Shown here one piece after another: positions 11,501-23,190 of a stretch of DNA of 64,000 bases. The notes below the pieces were generated by a model. That model had not been told where the DNA came from. It saw only the letters and a program-made list of their open reading frames with translations, and did not search any database. A program made the translations under genes and the position numbers. Source of the DNA: Branchiostoma lanceolatum (lineage: Eukaryota > Chordata > Leptocardii > Amphioxiformes > Branchiostomatidae); assembly GCF_035083965.1 (NCBI RefSeq), contig NC_089726.1, positions 20,878,559 through 20,942,558 of the forward strand. The letters run 5' to 3'. The first letter of the stretch is position 1; the number at the start of each line of letters is the position of its first letter.

Positions 11501-14187
11501 TGCTCCATCCGGATAATTGCACGAAATAGGCTGACAAATGGTATGTGGAGTTAAGCGGCTTGTGCTGTAAATAATAACAAAATCATACGTAACATCGCAC
11601 ATGCACGCATGAGAGATTCACCCCCCTCCTTCTTGATACAGAAACGTCTTATCGCCTGTGACTCACCGATGTCCTCGTACCCCCTCTTAGACTTCATGAT
11701 GTCTTCCTTGACGCCCTCCCGGAGTAGCAGCTTCCCCCGGTGTTTCCCGTCGTTCCGCTGGTAGATCAGGAGCAACATGATCGCGAAAGCGATCGGAATC
11801 TGGACAATGAAAAACGGAACAGAATCGATGGTTGAAGGAAAATGAAATATATTATTGTTATGATTTTGACCTTATTTCCATCCAAAATTAGCTTCCATCA
11901 GAATCAGCTATTCTGCATGTGACCTTACATTAAATAAGCACATAACAGACAATTTTATGACTACATAAAACTTAAAAATTCCAGTTAAATATTTGTTTCA
12001 ATAGAATTCTCTGTTTTTTCCCAATGCATATCATAACGTTAGTCTATGGCCGAATTTTTATACCTGATCTGAATGTCTCCTGGTTTCATCTACTCTTGTG
12101 TGACAAAACATTAGGTCCAACATGGAAAGAAAGTGGCCCTACCAAATTTTAGTATGTTTCTACAACCTTCGTCGTGTAGAGTGACCCACTACTTCTCGCA
12201 TGTGGCCTTACGGACGCTACGGACACGTGACTTCTACACGGAACACGTGACTTCTACAAGGAACACGTGACTTCGACAGAGGTCAGTCTGAAGAATGCCT
12301 TACAGCATTGCAATCAAAGTTCCGTCTTTGAAAAATACATTTTTTAGCAACGTTAACACTTTCTACGAATTCTATGACATTGACTTTCTTACGTTTAAGC
12401 TCGCCATAATCCAGAAGGCGTATCGCACTTCCGTCTTGTGGATGGCGTCCGCCAACGAGTCCGCCCTGGTGACGTTGTTCATCCCCGTGGGGTCAACGCC
12501 CTCTGCCGGCATGAGTTCCCGGATGAAGGAGTCGTTGGAGTAGGTTACGTTGAGGAAAGTGTCGCAGTCCTGATCTAGGATGAAGGGTTCGGCTACCATT
12601 GGGCTGATGAACGCGCCCAACCCGTAACAAAAATGCAAGGCCTGTTGTAGAAAACATAACATTCTAGTAAAAAGGTAAATCAGTCATGTTCATATGAGGT
12701 GAAGCATAATGCTTTTTCAAGTAGCTAGTTGTAGTGCAATGCGGCTTCGCCACGGCTCGCGTTTTTGGCCGAACACACCTGGTCACTCCTACTCTTCTCG
12801 ATAAGTGTGTTGGGTTCTTTTTAGACTTTTACGTGCAAAGGTTTGACGCGTGTGGCTTATGCCCGAAGCTCCCTCATACACGGGGCCGCCGGCTTTACGT
12901 CACCATCCGAAATGACTAATGCAATCCCTCAAAACATGTCCGAGCTGGAGTGGACATTCTGATGAAAATTATATTCTTATTACACAAACTAAACTACGTT
13001 AAGCTGACAGACTTTTCGGAAAATCCTCAGTCACCTTCAGGCAGGGCCTAATTGATTATACCACTTAGTGTCGCATGGCACCTGGCGTTGCGGCAAGGCT
13101 GCGGTCTAATACGTGCCTTCTATGCATATCTATCCCTCTTCCAAATTCAGAGAATACGAATGCTATAACAAAGACGGTTGTTTGAAAATATGTTGCTCTC
13201 TAAAGGTAGACATTACGTTACGTTAACTGCTATGATGAGCTAGGCATATTGAAAAAAATCAAACATATCTAAAACTTGCGGGTTTGTCTTGTTTGAATAT
13301 AAGCCTAGAGGAAATACAACTGACGCCCGAATATTCTATGAGAGCTACTGCCTTCGAGTGACAATCAAAAAACGTGGACGTACCTGGAGGAAAGGCGAAA
13401 CCTGCAAGGAAACAGAAAAAAATGATTAATGCTTTGATGCTCCAGAAAAAATGTAGATTGAGTGGACACGATGGCTTTTTGAAAATAACCCCACCAATAT
13501 GTTAATATCATGCGATTCCTAAGTTAATATACCATTGGGTTGATGAAACAAACGGCACCTGTATTTTGTTGGTTGCCTCTTATCATTTTTGCATTTTTTT
13601 ACAACTCGACCTTACATAAGTTATTAGAACGATTTTTGTTTCGAGAACAGAATCAACTTTCTATAATTATGTTATGAATTATTAAATCTATGTTATTTTT
13701 TTGTAAATCTAGATGGGGGAAGACCATCATGGCTTTTTTCTTTTTGTCGTGTATTTTTTTGTTCTATTCTTTTCAATTATGTACTACAAACTGATTTTAA
13801 TATGTGCAAATAAATCAAATCAAATCAAAACAATCAACTTCCATAGTTGTACACTCCCGGTAAAACACATTATATATAACTTCCACATTTAAATTTACGT
13901 CCATGTTTGTAAATCCTTGCTACCATTGTGTTTCCGTGAAAAGTGAGTGTTTACTTACATCATGTGAGTATATTCTAATGAGTTGAACGTTCGCCACAGT
14001 GTCGATGCACCCCATGGCCACGCCCATTAAAGCCAGAACTAATGTCAGGATCCACAGGGTTCTGCACAGGTGGATGACGGACAGGGTCACGCCCACTGTA
14101 ACCACGGCAACCAACAACGTGGGGTTGCCTGAAAACCTGTCAATCAAGAAAGAAGTGCTCAGAAAACGTTGACCGCGATAGAAAGAG

Positions 14188-14221
<34 letters not shown>

Positions 14222-14236
14222 CGAATCAGTTAGCCA

Positions 14237-14321
<85 letters not shown>

Positions 14322-17300
14322 TCAGTCAGTCACTCAGTCAGTCAGTCACTCAGTCACTCAGTCAGTCACTCAGTCACTCAGTCAATAAATCAATCAACCA
14401 ACCAGCCAACCAATCAACAAATCAATCAATCAATTAATCGTTCTTTTGCTGTACCACAGATGTTACGTCTGTTATTTACAGGTTGACTTTCTGTTAGTTT
14501 AAATTATGATTTCGTTTGAATTGTTTTGTACATTGAAAATCGCCAAGATGGCGACATGTTTTCCCTGGGTAAATAAAAAACAAATGAAATTAAATCATCA
14601 AGCCTGTGAAAATGTATGAAACGCACATCAATGTCATCATCATCAGAAGAGTTGAAAACATATAAAGATTCGTCAATAAGACAAAGGAAAGTGTAAAATA
14701 AGATTGCAATCAACACCCGCCATCTTCCGTCGTTTAGCCCCCCTCTCACTAGACACAAGGCACTCTAGCGCCGTCGCTGCGTCGTAAACTAGATTTGTGT
14801 GACCCTTGACTTTATAATTGGAATATCATTTAAAACGTACAAGTATGACCAAAGAGACAACAAAACACACAAAGCTTAAAAAGATTCGTTTTTTGACGAT
14901 GAAATTCGTTGAGTGCTTTGTCAATTCGATCGGCTGCAGCGACGCCACCAGCGTGCCGCGGGTCCAGTGAGAGGAGGGCTTAACTGAGCGGATGGTGGAT
15001 GCTACCTGAAACGTCTGATCGTTTACAAAATGTATCCAGTTACTTCAGTAACTTTTGTATTGAGTATCTTATCACATTGATGTCTAACCTTCATTGAGGT
15101 AAGTGATAAATTGTTCAAACTGCGAAATAAGGATCTATCAATCAAAATAAGTGACAGAGAGCTGTCCATCAAAATTTAAAAGTTCGTCCATCAAGCAAAC
15201 CGATTGGTCATTGTCTAAAATAAGATCTGACGTTTTGTCAATTATGTATCATAAAGTTTTCAGTCCATTCATTAATAACCAATGACACGTAGAGTATGGT
15301 AAGTTCTACCTTTTTACTCTCACTATTGAGAAACAATTAGCTTATCTATTTATTTATTTTTATTTATTGGATCAGCATGTACATGCCAGGGTTGCCTAAC
15401 TAGCCGGAGGCTATTACTAAGGGCGAACCCATGTGCGGTCATAGGACTGTAGGTTTTGAACCACTCACACCGGGGCATGCCCCTACTCTTATCGATAAGT
15501 CCAGTGGGTTCTTTAACGTGCTCGAGGTGTGGCTTTCCTCAAACACGCGACCTCCATTTCACGTCCTATCTGAGGGACGTCCCTAACCGAAGCTAGGTAC
15601 TCATTTGAACCCGAGTGAAGTGAGGAAAGTCGTGTAAAGTGCCTTCCCAAGGGCACAACGTCAACGGGACAAAATCAGGGAACCCCGGATTCGAACCCAG
15701 GACCTCTGGGCTCAGGGGCCAAACACTGCGCCACCGCGACGCCACTGCGCCAAAGTTTTTAGTCCATTCATTAAAAACCAATGATACCTGCACTAAAGTA
15801 AGGTTTCCCTTTTTAGTCTCAATTTCGGAAAACAATTAGCTTTGTTAAAGAAGAGCCAATTGTCTGTGATTAACAATAGGGGCATCATCAATAATTACGT
15901 ATAAGATGTTAGCGTGATTGTCAGTTATCAATCCCCAAAAGTACGATTTGTCGTGAATTGTTATCTCGAAACGTGGTGTAAAAACGTTTGGCATCAGGGA
16001 GTACAAGTAATGCTACTGGTATTGTCAAAATATTGTATCGCGCGCTCTAGAGGTATACGCATGATTATAAAGACTGTCATTTTGTTAACGATTATGTGGC
16101 TTAATACCTTACTGTACTTCCTGTTAGATATTGACAAGTAAACTTATATCTTTTTTTTTTCACCACTAAAAAAAAGGTTTTTCCGCAATGCTTGGCCATA
16201 TGGATCAAATTCCGTGGATTCGCGGGCCGAAGTTCGATCCTAGGGTCTGCCACAGCATGGACATGTTGTAAGGGATTTTATTTGTCATTTCGGATGGTGA
16301 CGTAAAGCCGGCGGCCTCCTGTACTAGGGAGCTTCAAGCATAAGCCTCAAGCATCAAACCTCTACACGTAAAGGAACCCAACAAACTCATCGAGTAGAGT
16401 AGGGGGATGGCCCGGTGTGCTTGGCCAGCTACGCGAGCCACAGTGAAGCCATAGTGCACTACTAGCTAACCAAAACGCGCCATGCTTTGTCCACAGTCTG
16501 CGGTTCAACGTTTTACTTTACTTTTTCCTGGTGTCGTTTGCTGACTTAACACGGGTGTCAGCATCTTTCACTGACCCTGTAGTAGGAAAGGGCTCTAATC
16601 AAAACATATGCCATCTATACAACCCGCTATTCCAACATACTAACCCAATGAAGTTCACTAATACAATTATTTTCCTACAACATTCCACCAATGTCTCCCC
16701 TCTTCTCACCCGGGATTTTTATCTCTCTTCATCTCACAGGTCACAGATGTTTTACTTCCGCATATTGAATAAGAATGATGACGTGACAATGTAGGGCCGA
16801 TAATTGTACCCTGTGGTACACAGGGCAGGTAAATGGTTTATTCCCAAGTGGGCGTTTTTTTTTAGCCTACGGAAGTCTTAAAAAAACATATAGGGGCTCA
16901 TATTAGATATGGATCTATTTGGATGATGTACATCTTCTGATATCATAAAAATTGAGGGTATCTTTAAAGGCACCAACATATAACAGTCTTTAACATAAAT
17001 AGTGCAACTATACGACGATTATTGGCATTCTGTTTGCATCATAGGAAATTTTTTCAAATGTGTGTGTTCGTTGCAAACCCGGTAAACCACCTCATGTCGT
17101 TACTCACTACTCTTTTTTGGCGAAGCTTCCGGAACGAGCTTAATAGTATATTTTACGCTCGTTTTTGATAAGTGTGATGTTTTTTTAACGCTCTCGGGGT
17201 CTCTCCTCAAACATGGGACCTCCATTCGAGACGTCCTATCTGAGAGACGTCCCTGACCGAGGCTAGGTACTCATTTTCACCTGAGTAAAGTGTGGAAAGT

Positions 17301-19386
17301 CGTGTTAAGTGCCTTTCTCAACGGAACAACGTCGGCGACATATCAGGAGATTCGTACCCCGGCCCTCTGGGTTCTGTGCCAAACACCATAACCGTTACGC
17401 TTAAACGACCCCACTTGCAACGTACGTTGTGACCCAGAGGACATCGACAAAGAAAATCTTGGACATCTGATCTTTGACACTGTTTAAAGATACATGTACA
17501 GGTCAACTGTTCGAGCAGTGAAAAAAAGAGGACCTTGAATTTGAATCGAGCAGAAAAGCCAGGTCCAATCTTAGAACATTGATCAAGATTTATGATATCG
17601 CAATGATAAACCATTATTATTTACAAGCCAACTTTGAGGGCGTGGAAAACAATACGCGTAAGAAATACAGGGGAAATATTTAAAAAAAGGTTAAATTTAG
17701 ACTAGTCAACTCTGTTAGGATTTGATACCCCCCCCCCATCGGAGCCTCGGAGCCTCATCTGATCCTACTTTGGGGGTTTATTTGAACTATTCACCAAAAT
17801 TATGGCGATCGTTTAATCCCACAGCCACACGCCCTTGGTAATAATGTCTGTCAAAAGTCTAACAGCATACTACAACTATTACTATACTACTACTACTACT
17901 AGTAGTAGTGGTGGTAGTAGTAGTAGTAGTAGTATAGTACAGACAAGGACACGGTACTAGACACACAAGTGTAGTTAAACGTTTTAAAAAAAGTTCAGGA
18001 TTATCAGAAACCGTTCGAATCGGTCATTAGACAGCTCAAAGTTCGGAAACAGTTCAAAATAATCAGAAACAGTTCAAATTACTTAAAAGACAGTTTAACG
18101 TTCAGAAAACAGTTTGAAATGATCAAAATCACTTAAAATTGGTCAAAAGACAGTTCAACGTTCTAAGCTAAGTGTTTACAACAGTTTACAACAGCATACA
18201 GTACACTAGAAAACCTATTGCACCATAACAACTGAATGACGTCGTTAGATGGTATATATACGTGCATTTACCATCATCACCATAGTAAATTCCATGCAAT
18301 GACCCACATACAGGGCAATTGTATGGCTATAAACGGATATAATTACGAAGGCGTAACCGAGAAATGACCAATTAGTTTTGAAAGGTCAACTCTTAAATAG
18401 CGGAGTTTACTCTGACGTCATTTTCAGACGTCGCAGCCGAGTGGCTCATTTTTTGCGGTTGTTGCTCTAACGTAGTTTAATTTAAGGTAGCAGAACACAG
18501 TTTTTTCGGCCTATGGGAATTTCTATAGTTTAGGGCCACACAATGAGTTGCTTTGGCGCGGTAGAAATTGTATAGCAAGGTGCACTAGAGAAATACAATA
18601 TTCGATAAACTGACATGTTTGACATTAGGGTACAATCTTCAAAATATTCAAAAACCAAGTATTTGAGTATTTGCACCCTCTTTGAAATAGCACTTTGTAG
18701 AGGTCAAATGAACTGCAGCCGACTCACTTAGTTTCGTACGAGGGCGCATTCATACACGAACTGGAAATCTTCACAATTAAAAATCATACAGTCTCAAAGC
18801 CGACATATTCTTACACCTCAGAGCACAGTTTGCACTTGAATTCCTCTTATATGCAGCTTTCTACCCATTCCTCGAGACCTTTGGTCGTACTACTTTATGT
18901 ACCCGGGTCATAGACCCCCGGTGGTCGCGGATGAATACTGTGTTCTGCGACCTTATAAAACATGACGGCCAACTTGAAAAGAAGACTTTACCAACTCACC
19001 TCTTTCCGAGACTGAGTGAACAGCAAGGAAAGACAGAAACACAGTTGCTATTAGTAGAGGCGGCTCAGTTATAAGTAGGCAACTTAGAAAGCGTTTATCG
19101 TGGAAGCACCCAGCCAACATATGTATCACGTTGTAGTTATCTAATGTCCAGAAGAATAAAAAGCTACCTTAGACATGCTCTATTTGGCGTTACTGTTACA
19201 GCTAGCAAAACAGAACATGAACAACTTTTCAGATCACAAGTTTGCCTTAGATAGACATGTAAAAAGCGGTGACTGTTTAGAAGCATGTTCTAGCACCTGT
19301 CTAACATTTCTTTCGTACATATGAGTGGGAGAGAGAGGGAGAGAGAGAGAGAGGGAGAGGGAGAGAGGGAGAGAGGGAGAGAGAGA

Positions 19387-19430
<44 letters not shown>

Positions 19431-19881
19431 GAAAGAGAGCTGCATAACAGTATGTCATCATCACCCAAGTTCGTGAACACTTACAACAGTACGTAAAGAA
19501 ACATTCTTACCTTTCTACTAGGAGCCCTCCGAAAGTGGATCCAATCAGGAGACTGAGAGACTGTGCGAAGAACGCCCATGTCATGTCGCCTAGACTACTG
19601 CGTGTTAAACATCCCAAGTCCAAGAGAGTTGGTCCCAGAAAGGCGACACACGTTCCAAAACTCAGGAAAACACTACAGTACGTGAACGTGCACTGCCAAT
19701 TGTCCTTTAGCCGCACTGTTTTTGTCGTGTCGTCTCGAGCTCCCCCCTTGTCCTCGGCTTTTTTCTTGCCGTTTTTGTCAGCGGTGTTTCCGTTCTGGCG
19801 GGCGGGCGGATGCGCGACAGGCCCCGCCGACACTGGCACGTCCTCCCCTTCGCTTCCAGGGCGTGGTGAACCGTTCTCCAT
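6001..19881 (-). CDS. MFSD4A: MFSD4A-like major facilitator superfamily transporter, complete coding region
   Basis: Ten coding exons join in phase (transcript order): 19511-19881, 13959-14136, 13384-13401, 12393-12641, 11667-11799, 10060-10154, 9136-9309, 8193-8411, 7450-7570 and 6001-6164. They total 1722 nt, giving 573 residues plus TGA. Vertebrate MFSD4A is about 510 residues; the excess lies mainly in a hydrophilic, acidic/lysine-rich N-terminus of about 60 residues and in the C-tail. The family is orphan 12-helix transporters, related to NaGLT1/MFSD4B. Family-like motifs are VAFLGPTLLDLGC in helix 1, ALMGVAMGCIDTVANVQL in helix 4, FLQALHFCYGLGAF in helix 5, YAFWIMASLN in helix 6 and FWGSLALGRL in the second half. 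Potential N-glycosylation sites (NVT, NDS, NVT) lie in the loop between helices 5 and 6. A 5' UTR exon may exist, because CCGTAG just upstream of the ATG resembles an acceptor. Substrate is unknown; MFSD4B is the alternative assignment. Confidence 0.9.
6276..6723. mobile_element. Nested TTAA-flanked foldback MITE (440 bp plus target duplications)
   Basis: TTAA at 6276-6279 and TTAA at 6720-6723 flank an element with ends AGAAAAGCTACA and TGTAGCTTTCCT. Nearly the whole element is an inverted repeat with arms of about 200 bp (for example TGACGTCAGTGTTTCAAATT and its mirror). The TTAA duplication is what piggyBac-type transposases make; that assignment is an inference because no transposase is present. 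It splits the older foldback element around it. Confidence 0.8.
6895..7145. repeat. (CT)n and (AG)n runs with (TA)n
   Basis: CT dinucleotides run at about 6893-6947 and GA dinucleotides at about 6960-6972 and 7069-7140, separated by (TA)n stretches. The runs form the loop of the surrounding foldback element and account for the arginine/glutamate-rich reading frame seen there. Confidence 0.85.
8150..8186. repeat. (ACAA)n microsatellite next to an exon end
   Basis: ACAA repeats run from about 8155 to 8186, directly beside the donor site of the exon at 8193-8411. It could be the tail of a SINE whose body has been lost, since intact SINE copies here end in the same repeat. Confidence 0.8.
8487..8560. 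repeat. (CT)n microsatellite
   Basis: A nearly pure CT run lies in an intron of the MFSD4A-like gene. It drives the serine/leucine-rich and arginine/glutamate-rich frames in this area, which are not genes. Confidence 0.9.
8800..9000 (+). mobile_element. Dispersed repeat ending GGGCAAGAACTTGCAATAAAC (copy 1, cut)
   Basis: The stretch from CATTACAGAAA through CATTCGTCTTCCACTGTCT to CAATTAGCCTCCGGGCAAGA is repeated with substitutions at 22190-22395. Both copies end at an AATAAA-like signal, which suggests the 3' end of a retrotransposon. No protein was recognised. Confidence 0.6.
12735..12925 (-). mobile_element. tRNA-derived SINE, family 2 (partial)
   Basis: It shares TCACTCCTACTCTTCTCGATA and GGCCGCCGGCTTTACGTCACC (each cut) with the copy at 16190-16470, which is in the opposite orientation, and with the copy at 56110-56265. 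It lies in an intron of the MFSD4A-like gene. Confidence 0.6.
13384..13401 (-). CDS. MFSD4A: 18-bp in-frame microexon of the MFSD4A-like gene
   Basis: The minus strand reads TCCTTGCAG, then GTTTCGCCTTTCCTCCAG, then GTACGT, which are good splice sites on both sides. It encodes VSPFLQ (residues 184-189). Both flanking exons end or begin in phase 0, and the peptide fits between YSHD and ALHFCYG; vertebrate MFSD4 proteins have a similar xxFLQ-LHF sequence there. Skipping would remove six residues at the start of helix 5 without a frameshift. Confidence 0.85.
13690..13830 (+). mobile_element. LINE 3' end with (AAATC)n tail
   Basis: A T-rich stretch ends in AATAAATCAAATCAAATCAA, a short tandem tail typical of LINE 3' ends of the CR1/L2 type. 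The coding part is absent. The clade is an inference from the tail alone. Confidence 0.45.
14189..14440. repeat. Tetranucleotide repeat block (AATC)n-(CAGC)n-(CAGT)n-(AATC)n
   Basis: The block starts about 50 bp upstream of exon 2 of the MFSD4A-like gene (minus strand), close to its acceptor region. It begins and ends with AATC units around CAGC and CAGT/CACT units. The Gln/Ser-Pro frame across it (SQPASQPASQ) is a by-product. Confidence 0.95.
14737..14979. mobile_element. 243-bp MITE with GCCCCCCTCTCACT ends (copy 1)
   Basis: The left end GCCCCCCTCTCACTAGACAC is mirrored by GGGTCCAGTGAGAGGAGGGC at the right. The copy at 22681-22925 has the same length, ends and interior (TTGACTTTATAAT, AACGTACAAGTATGAC). 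Confidence 0.85.
15360..15740 (-). mobile_element. tRNA-derived SINE, family 1
   Basis: On the minus strand it starts with the tRNA-like part (GGCGCAGTG, then GGGTTCGAATCCGGGG, which fit the A and B boxes of an RNA polymerase III promoter). It continues with the body seen in about ten other copies in this window and ends at an (ATTT)-type tail near 15345. It lies in the large first intron of the MFSD4A-like gene. Confidence 0.75.
16190..16470 (+). mobile_element. tRNA-derived SINE, family 2
   Basis: AAGTTCGATCCTAGGGTCTG resembles an RNA polymerase III B box. The body (GTGACGTAAAGCCGGCGGCC, cut) matches the copy at 12735-12925 in the opposite orientation. Confidence 0.6.
17055..17400 (-). mobile_element. 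tRNA-derived SINE, family 1 (diverged)
   Basis: It shares ACATGGGACCTCCATT, CGTCCTATCTGAGAGACGTC, TAGGTACTCATTTTCACCTG and GTCGTGTTAAGTGCCTTTC with the other family 1 copies. The tRNA-like end is near 17350-17400. Confidence 0.65.
17880..17938. repeat. Palindromic trinucleotide repeat (ACT)n-(AGT)n
   Basis: TACTACTACTACTAGTAGTAG is followed by GTAGTAGTAG, so the run is its own reverse complement around ACTAGT at about 17898 and could form a hairpin. Confidence 0.85.
18482..18957. mobile_element. TTAA-associated element with GGTAGCAGAACACAG ends
   Basis: GGTAGCAGAACACAG at 18486 is mirrored by CTGTGTTCTGCGACC ending at 18953. TTAA precedes the left end and TTATAA follows the right end, a slightly damaged duplication. 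It is 468 bp with no coding frame. It lies in the first intron of the MFSD4A-like gene. Confidence 0.65.
19324..19440. repeat. (GA)n/(GGGAGA)n microsatellite
   Basis: Purine-only GAGAGAGG runs lie about 70 bp from the donor side of exon 1 of the MFSD4A-like gene. The minus-strand serine/leucine frame is a by-product. Confidence 0.9.
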
Positions 19882-20514
19882 TGCTGGACCTCGGCGTAAC
19901 GCTTCCTACGGAAAAGACAACAAACGGACTAAAGATTCCATCGCACTACAGCCTGACTATAGTGTGCTCTAGCGTAGACAGATGTGGACTTTCCCAGGCA
20001 GTTTGCAAATCGATATCTGGTCGCCACGATACGCTTAGGGTCGAGGGCCAAGTTGCGAGAGTCCTTCGTTTCGACCCCAGCTCGCAGTGTAAACATTCTT
20101 AACATGTTACATGGGGATAACACTGGGAAGACGCCAGTCAAGGTCTGTTATGGTGGAAATACAATGTACATCTATAACATGGGTAAAACTAGTTCAAGAA
20201 AGTGCCGTATTACCATGCAAATATACATGATGATATGTAAATAATGCTATGTCACTTGTATGTAAATTACTGTGACTATCAGTATGCTAAATATGACCGA
20301 TGTGTATTGACAAGAAAATTCTATCAAGAATGTTTATTTTTTTTTAATCAATGAAAATAATTTATAAAGCCATTATGTTGATGAAGCTATAATAATAACT
20401 ATTACTAAATTCTGTATTATGAAATACTAACCATATATCTTGCCAATATAGTTTTCTAAAACTTTAAACTTATTTTGATTACATTATGACTCTGCAATAA
20501 TGTTATAGAAAACC

Positions 20515-21834
20515 TTAAAGGCACCCAGAGTATTTTATGAGGCTTGAAAACTGGAAATATTCCAGTTGCTGTAATCTTTATGAAATTGACATTTAATGCC
20601 ACTGTTTACCACATTTGCGTGCAGATTTCTTATCAAAAGTGCTCAAAAGTGAAATCAAAACATAAAAGTGCAAATATTTGACGGACATGCAATCACCCTC
20701 TCATTGGTCGAACCGCCAAATGTGATGGAAAGTCAGGATCAGTCTATCGGGCTTGGATTTTCTATCAGTTCTCACCACACAACGACATCGTATCTTTACT
20801 CCTTTAACCCTATCCAGACTGGGCTTTTTTGGTATATCTGGGACTGGGGGGGGGGCTGATTCGGCCCCCCCCTCATACTTTCCGAACTGTATGATGTATC
20901 ATCACCAAATTTGCAGGGAGTGATATTCACGTCAAGTTTTATAATTCCTGTAATTTTGGTGACGTTATGACGTAATATGACGTAATTATGACGTCATCGA
21001 TATTATTTTATTGGCTAAATAGGGAATTCCCGTAATATCTAAAGGTATTAAACAAAACGGTTTGTATTATTCATTTTAAGGTATGCAAGGCATACAACGT
21101 CAATGGTAAGTACGTTGACGTCAAAATGACGCCATAGAGTGACGTCATGTGTTGTTAGCGATCCCTTGGGATCCGCCATCTTGGATTGGCAATTTTGAAA
21201 TTTTTAAAAATCCTTTTTTTCCACTTATGACCCCAAAGGACACTGAAAATAGACTAGAAACGTTAATTTAAATGTTTCTGATAAAGAAAATGTCAGGTAT
21301 TGACGATTTTAAAGGCAAAAAAGCCTGCTGATACCTGAAATAGTGATATAGTCCGCCATCTTGGATTTTGACTGATTACGTCATCAAATTAGCATAAATT
21401 ATGAATATTAAATCAGGAAAGTTACATCTAATTACATATGATGTTATAAATGTAGGAAAACTAGTGTAGTTGTGCAAGAAAACCTGAGAAATATCATTGT
21501 TTTCAAAAAATTAATGATTTTTGCATAAAATGCCTGTCAGAAACCCGTTGCCATGGCAACATGAAAAATGATAAACTTTAACCATTAGTATAAAATTGTT
21601 CCAAACAAAATTTTGGGAAAAGTCACCAAGTTTGGTAGTCGTAGCATACATCGTTTGGCAGTAATACGATGTCAAAGTTGCCGCGGGCACTTTTAGCCCC
21701 CCCCCAGTCTGGATAGGGTTAATGTCGATATGTAATGGTATAGTGTTATTGTGTGCACTATGTGTAGGAATGACTAGAAATTGGAGTTTTTTATTCAAGT
21801 TTCAAGCCTCATAAAATGCTCTGGATGCCTTTAA
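20515..21834. mobile_element. 1.3-kb TTAA-flanked non-autonomous element containing a second one
   Basis: TTAA at 20515-20518 and 21831-21834 flank ends AGGCACCCAGAGTATTTTA and TAAAATGCTCTGGATGCCT, with inverted repeats of at least 30 bp. Related end sequence occurs at 31624-32138. The interior between the arms is mostly the nested element 20808-21718. No transposase is encoded; a piggyBac-type origin is inferred from the TTAA target. Confidence 0.8.
20804..21722. mobile_element. Nested piggyBac-like non-autonomous element (911 bp)
   Basis: TTAA at 20804-20807 and 21719-21722 flank ends CCCTATCCAGACTGGG and CCCAGTCTGGATAGGG. The CCCT start after TTAA is typical of piggyBac termini. The interior repeats phrases such as CCGCCATCTTGGAT and GACGTCAT, and shares style with 43893-45247. 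It has no long reading frame. Confidence 0.8.
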
Positions 21835-22189
21835 ATTTTCTCTCCTGTATATATCAAAATGCTGAGTCACCACACGTGGTATAGAGAACAGTAATTTTGA
21901 TACAGGGACAGGGGACTCACCAATAATCACCCCCAAGGGATCTGACTACACCACGAAACACAATTTTCCTCTCACCCCGACCCTTTGATAATGTTATTTG
22001 TCGGTCGGGAGGCACAGAGGGCAATCGTATATAAACTGTGTGTTCTACGTCAGCCTTTCCTTTACAGTTCTACTATAGAATTGGCTTTGAAAGGAGAGAA
22101 ATCTAGAATTGTTGAATTTAGAACGCCATCCTAATTTTTCCACGTTTATAGACAGAAAAAACTACTCTCCTCTCAACATCACAAAACCC

Positions 22190-22395
22190 ACACATTACAG
22201 AAATAATGGGGTCATTCGTCTTCCACTGACTCCAAAAAAGAAAATAGTCGAGCCAATAAGTTAGAATTTAGTGCTAGAAGTTAGACTAGAATAGTCACAT
22301 GTTATACTGTTCATCATTGTCTGTCCGCCCTTTTCATGTTCCGAGTACTTGCAATTAGCCTACGGGCAAGAACTTGCAATAAACTAAACTAGTAA
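22190..22395 (+). mobile_element. Dispersed repeat ending GGGCAAGAACTTGCAATAAAC (copy 2, cut)
   Basis: This is the second copy of the repeat at 8800-9000; both include CATTCGTCTTCCACTG, CCAATAAGTTAGA and the AATAAA-like end. Confidence 0.6.
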
Positions 22396-22680
22396 ATATA
22401 AAGATCTACTCAAATGTTTCTTTTTTCTTTAAACGAATAAACAACAGGCCAAACAACACCAATATCATATGAACAAAAAGTATGCAATAATTATGATTAT
22501 AACGTCATCGCTGTTTGAAATGTCATCGACTTTTTGTGAAATGACCTTTCTGAACTCTCGTCTTTAGTGACCAGTGTGACAGCTTGGATACGCCCTAAGG
22601 CACACAAAAATCTAAGTCGTAAAACCATCTTTGTCATATTTACACTGGAACTGTTCGCCGCAATGTGTATGTTTCGTAAA

Positions 22681-22925
22681 GCCCCCCTCTCACTGGACCC
22701 GCGACACGCTGGCGGCGTCGATGCGTCCTAAAACTGGATTTGTGTTACCCTTGACTTTATAATGCGAATATCATTCAAAACGTACAAGTATGACACAAAT
22801 AAAAAAAAAACATACAAAACTTCAAAATATTCGTTTTTTTGTCGATGTCATTCATTGTGTGCTTTGTCAATTCCATCGGCCGCAGCGACGCCGCCAGCGT
22901 GCCGCGGGTCCAGTGAGAGGGGGGC
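22681..22925. mobile_element. 245-bp MITE with GCCCCCCTCTCACT ends (copy 2)
   Basis: The left end GCCCCCCTCTCACTGGACCC is mirrored by GGGTCCAGTGAGAGGGGGGC. Its arms are better preserved than in the copy at 14737-14979, including CTGGCGGCGTCG against CGACGCCGCCAG. Confidence 0.9.
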
Positions 22926-22959
22926 TTAAGATTTTCTTTCGTTCAGACCCCTGTAGTGC

Positions 22960-23190
22960 CTGGTGACACATATATGCGCTGCAAGTGTCCTTTTTTCTGT
23001 AGCAGGGTATAGCTGTACCAGAAGGGGCTGCTGGCCTTTCCCCTTTAACGTGATCGTCACATGATGCTACGTCCGTTCCGAAATATGGGTGCAGCCCAAA
23101 CCGTGATGTCCTGATCCAGCATTGAACCGGGGTCTCCCAGTTACAAACTGATTGGAACCAGGAGTTCAACTGTGAGGCTGCTAGCAATAA
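22960..23190 (-). mobile_element. Probable tRNA-derived SINE, family 3
   Basis: On the minus strand, ACCCCGGTTCAATGCTGGAT resembles an RNA polymerase III B box, followed by a body without coding sense. The open minus-strand frame at 22867-23187 has no recognisable domain and spans the edge of the MITE, so I treat it as non-coding. Confidence 0.4.

Noticed and set aside
19535..20102. Plus-strand frames of 126-145 codons
   Set aside because: They are the antisense of the first coding exon of the MFSD4A-like gene, which has a clear transporter helix and phase-matched splice site.
22867..23187. 106-codon minus-strand frame
   Set aside because: It crosses the boundary between a MITE arm and a SINE-like sequence; no domain.
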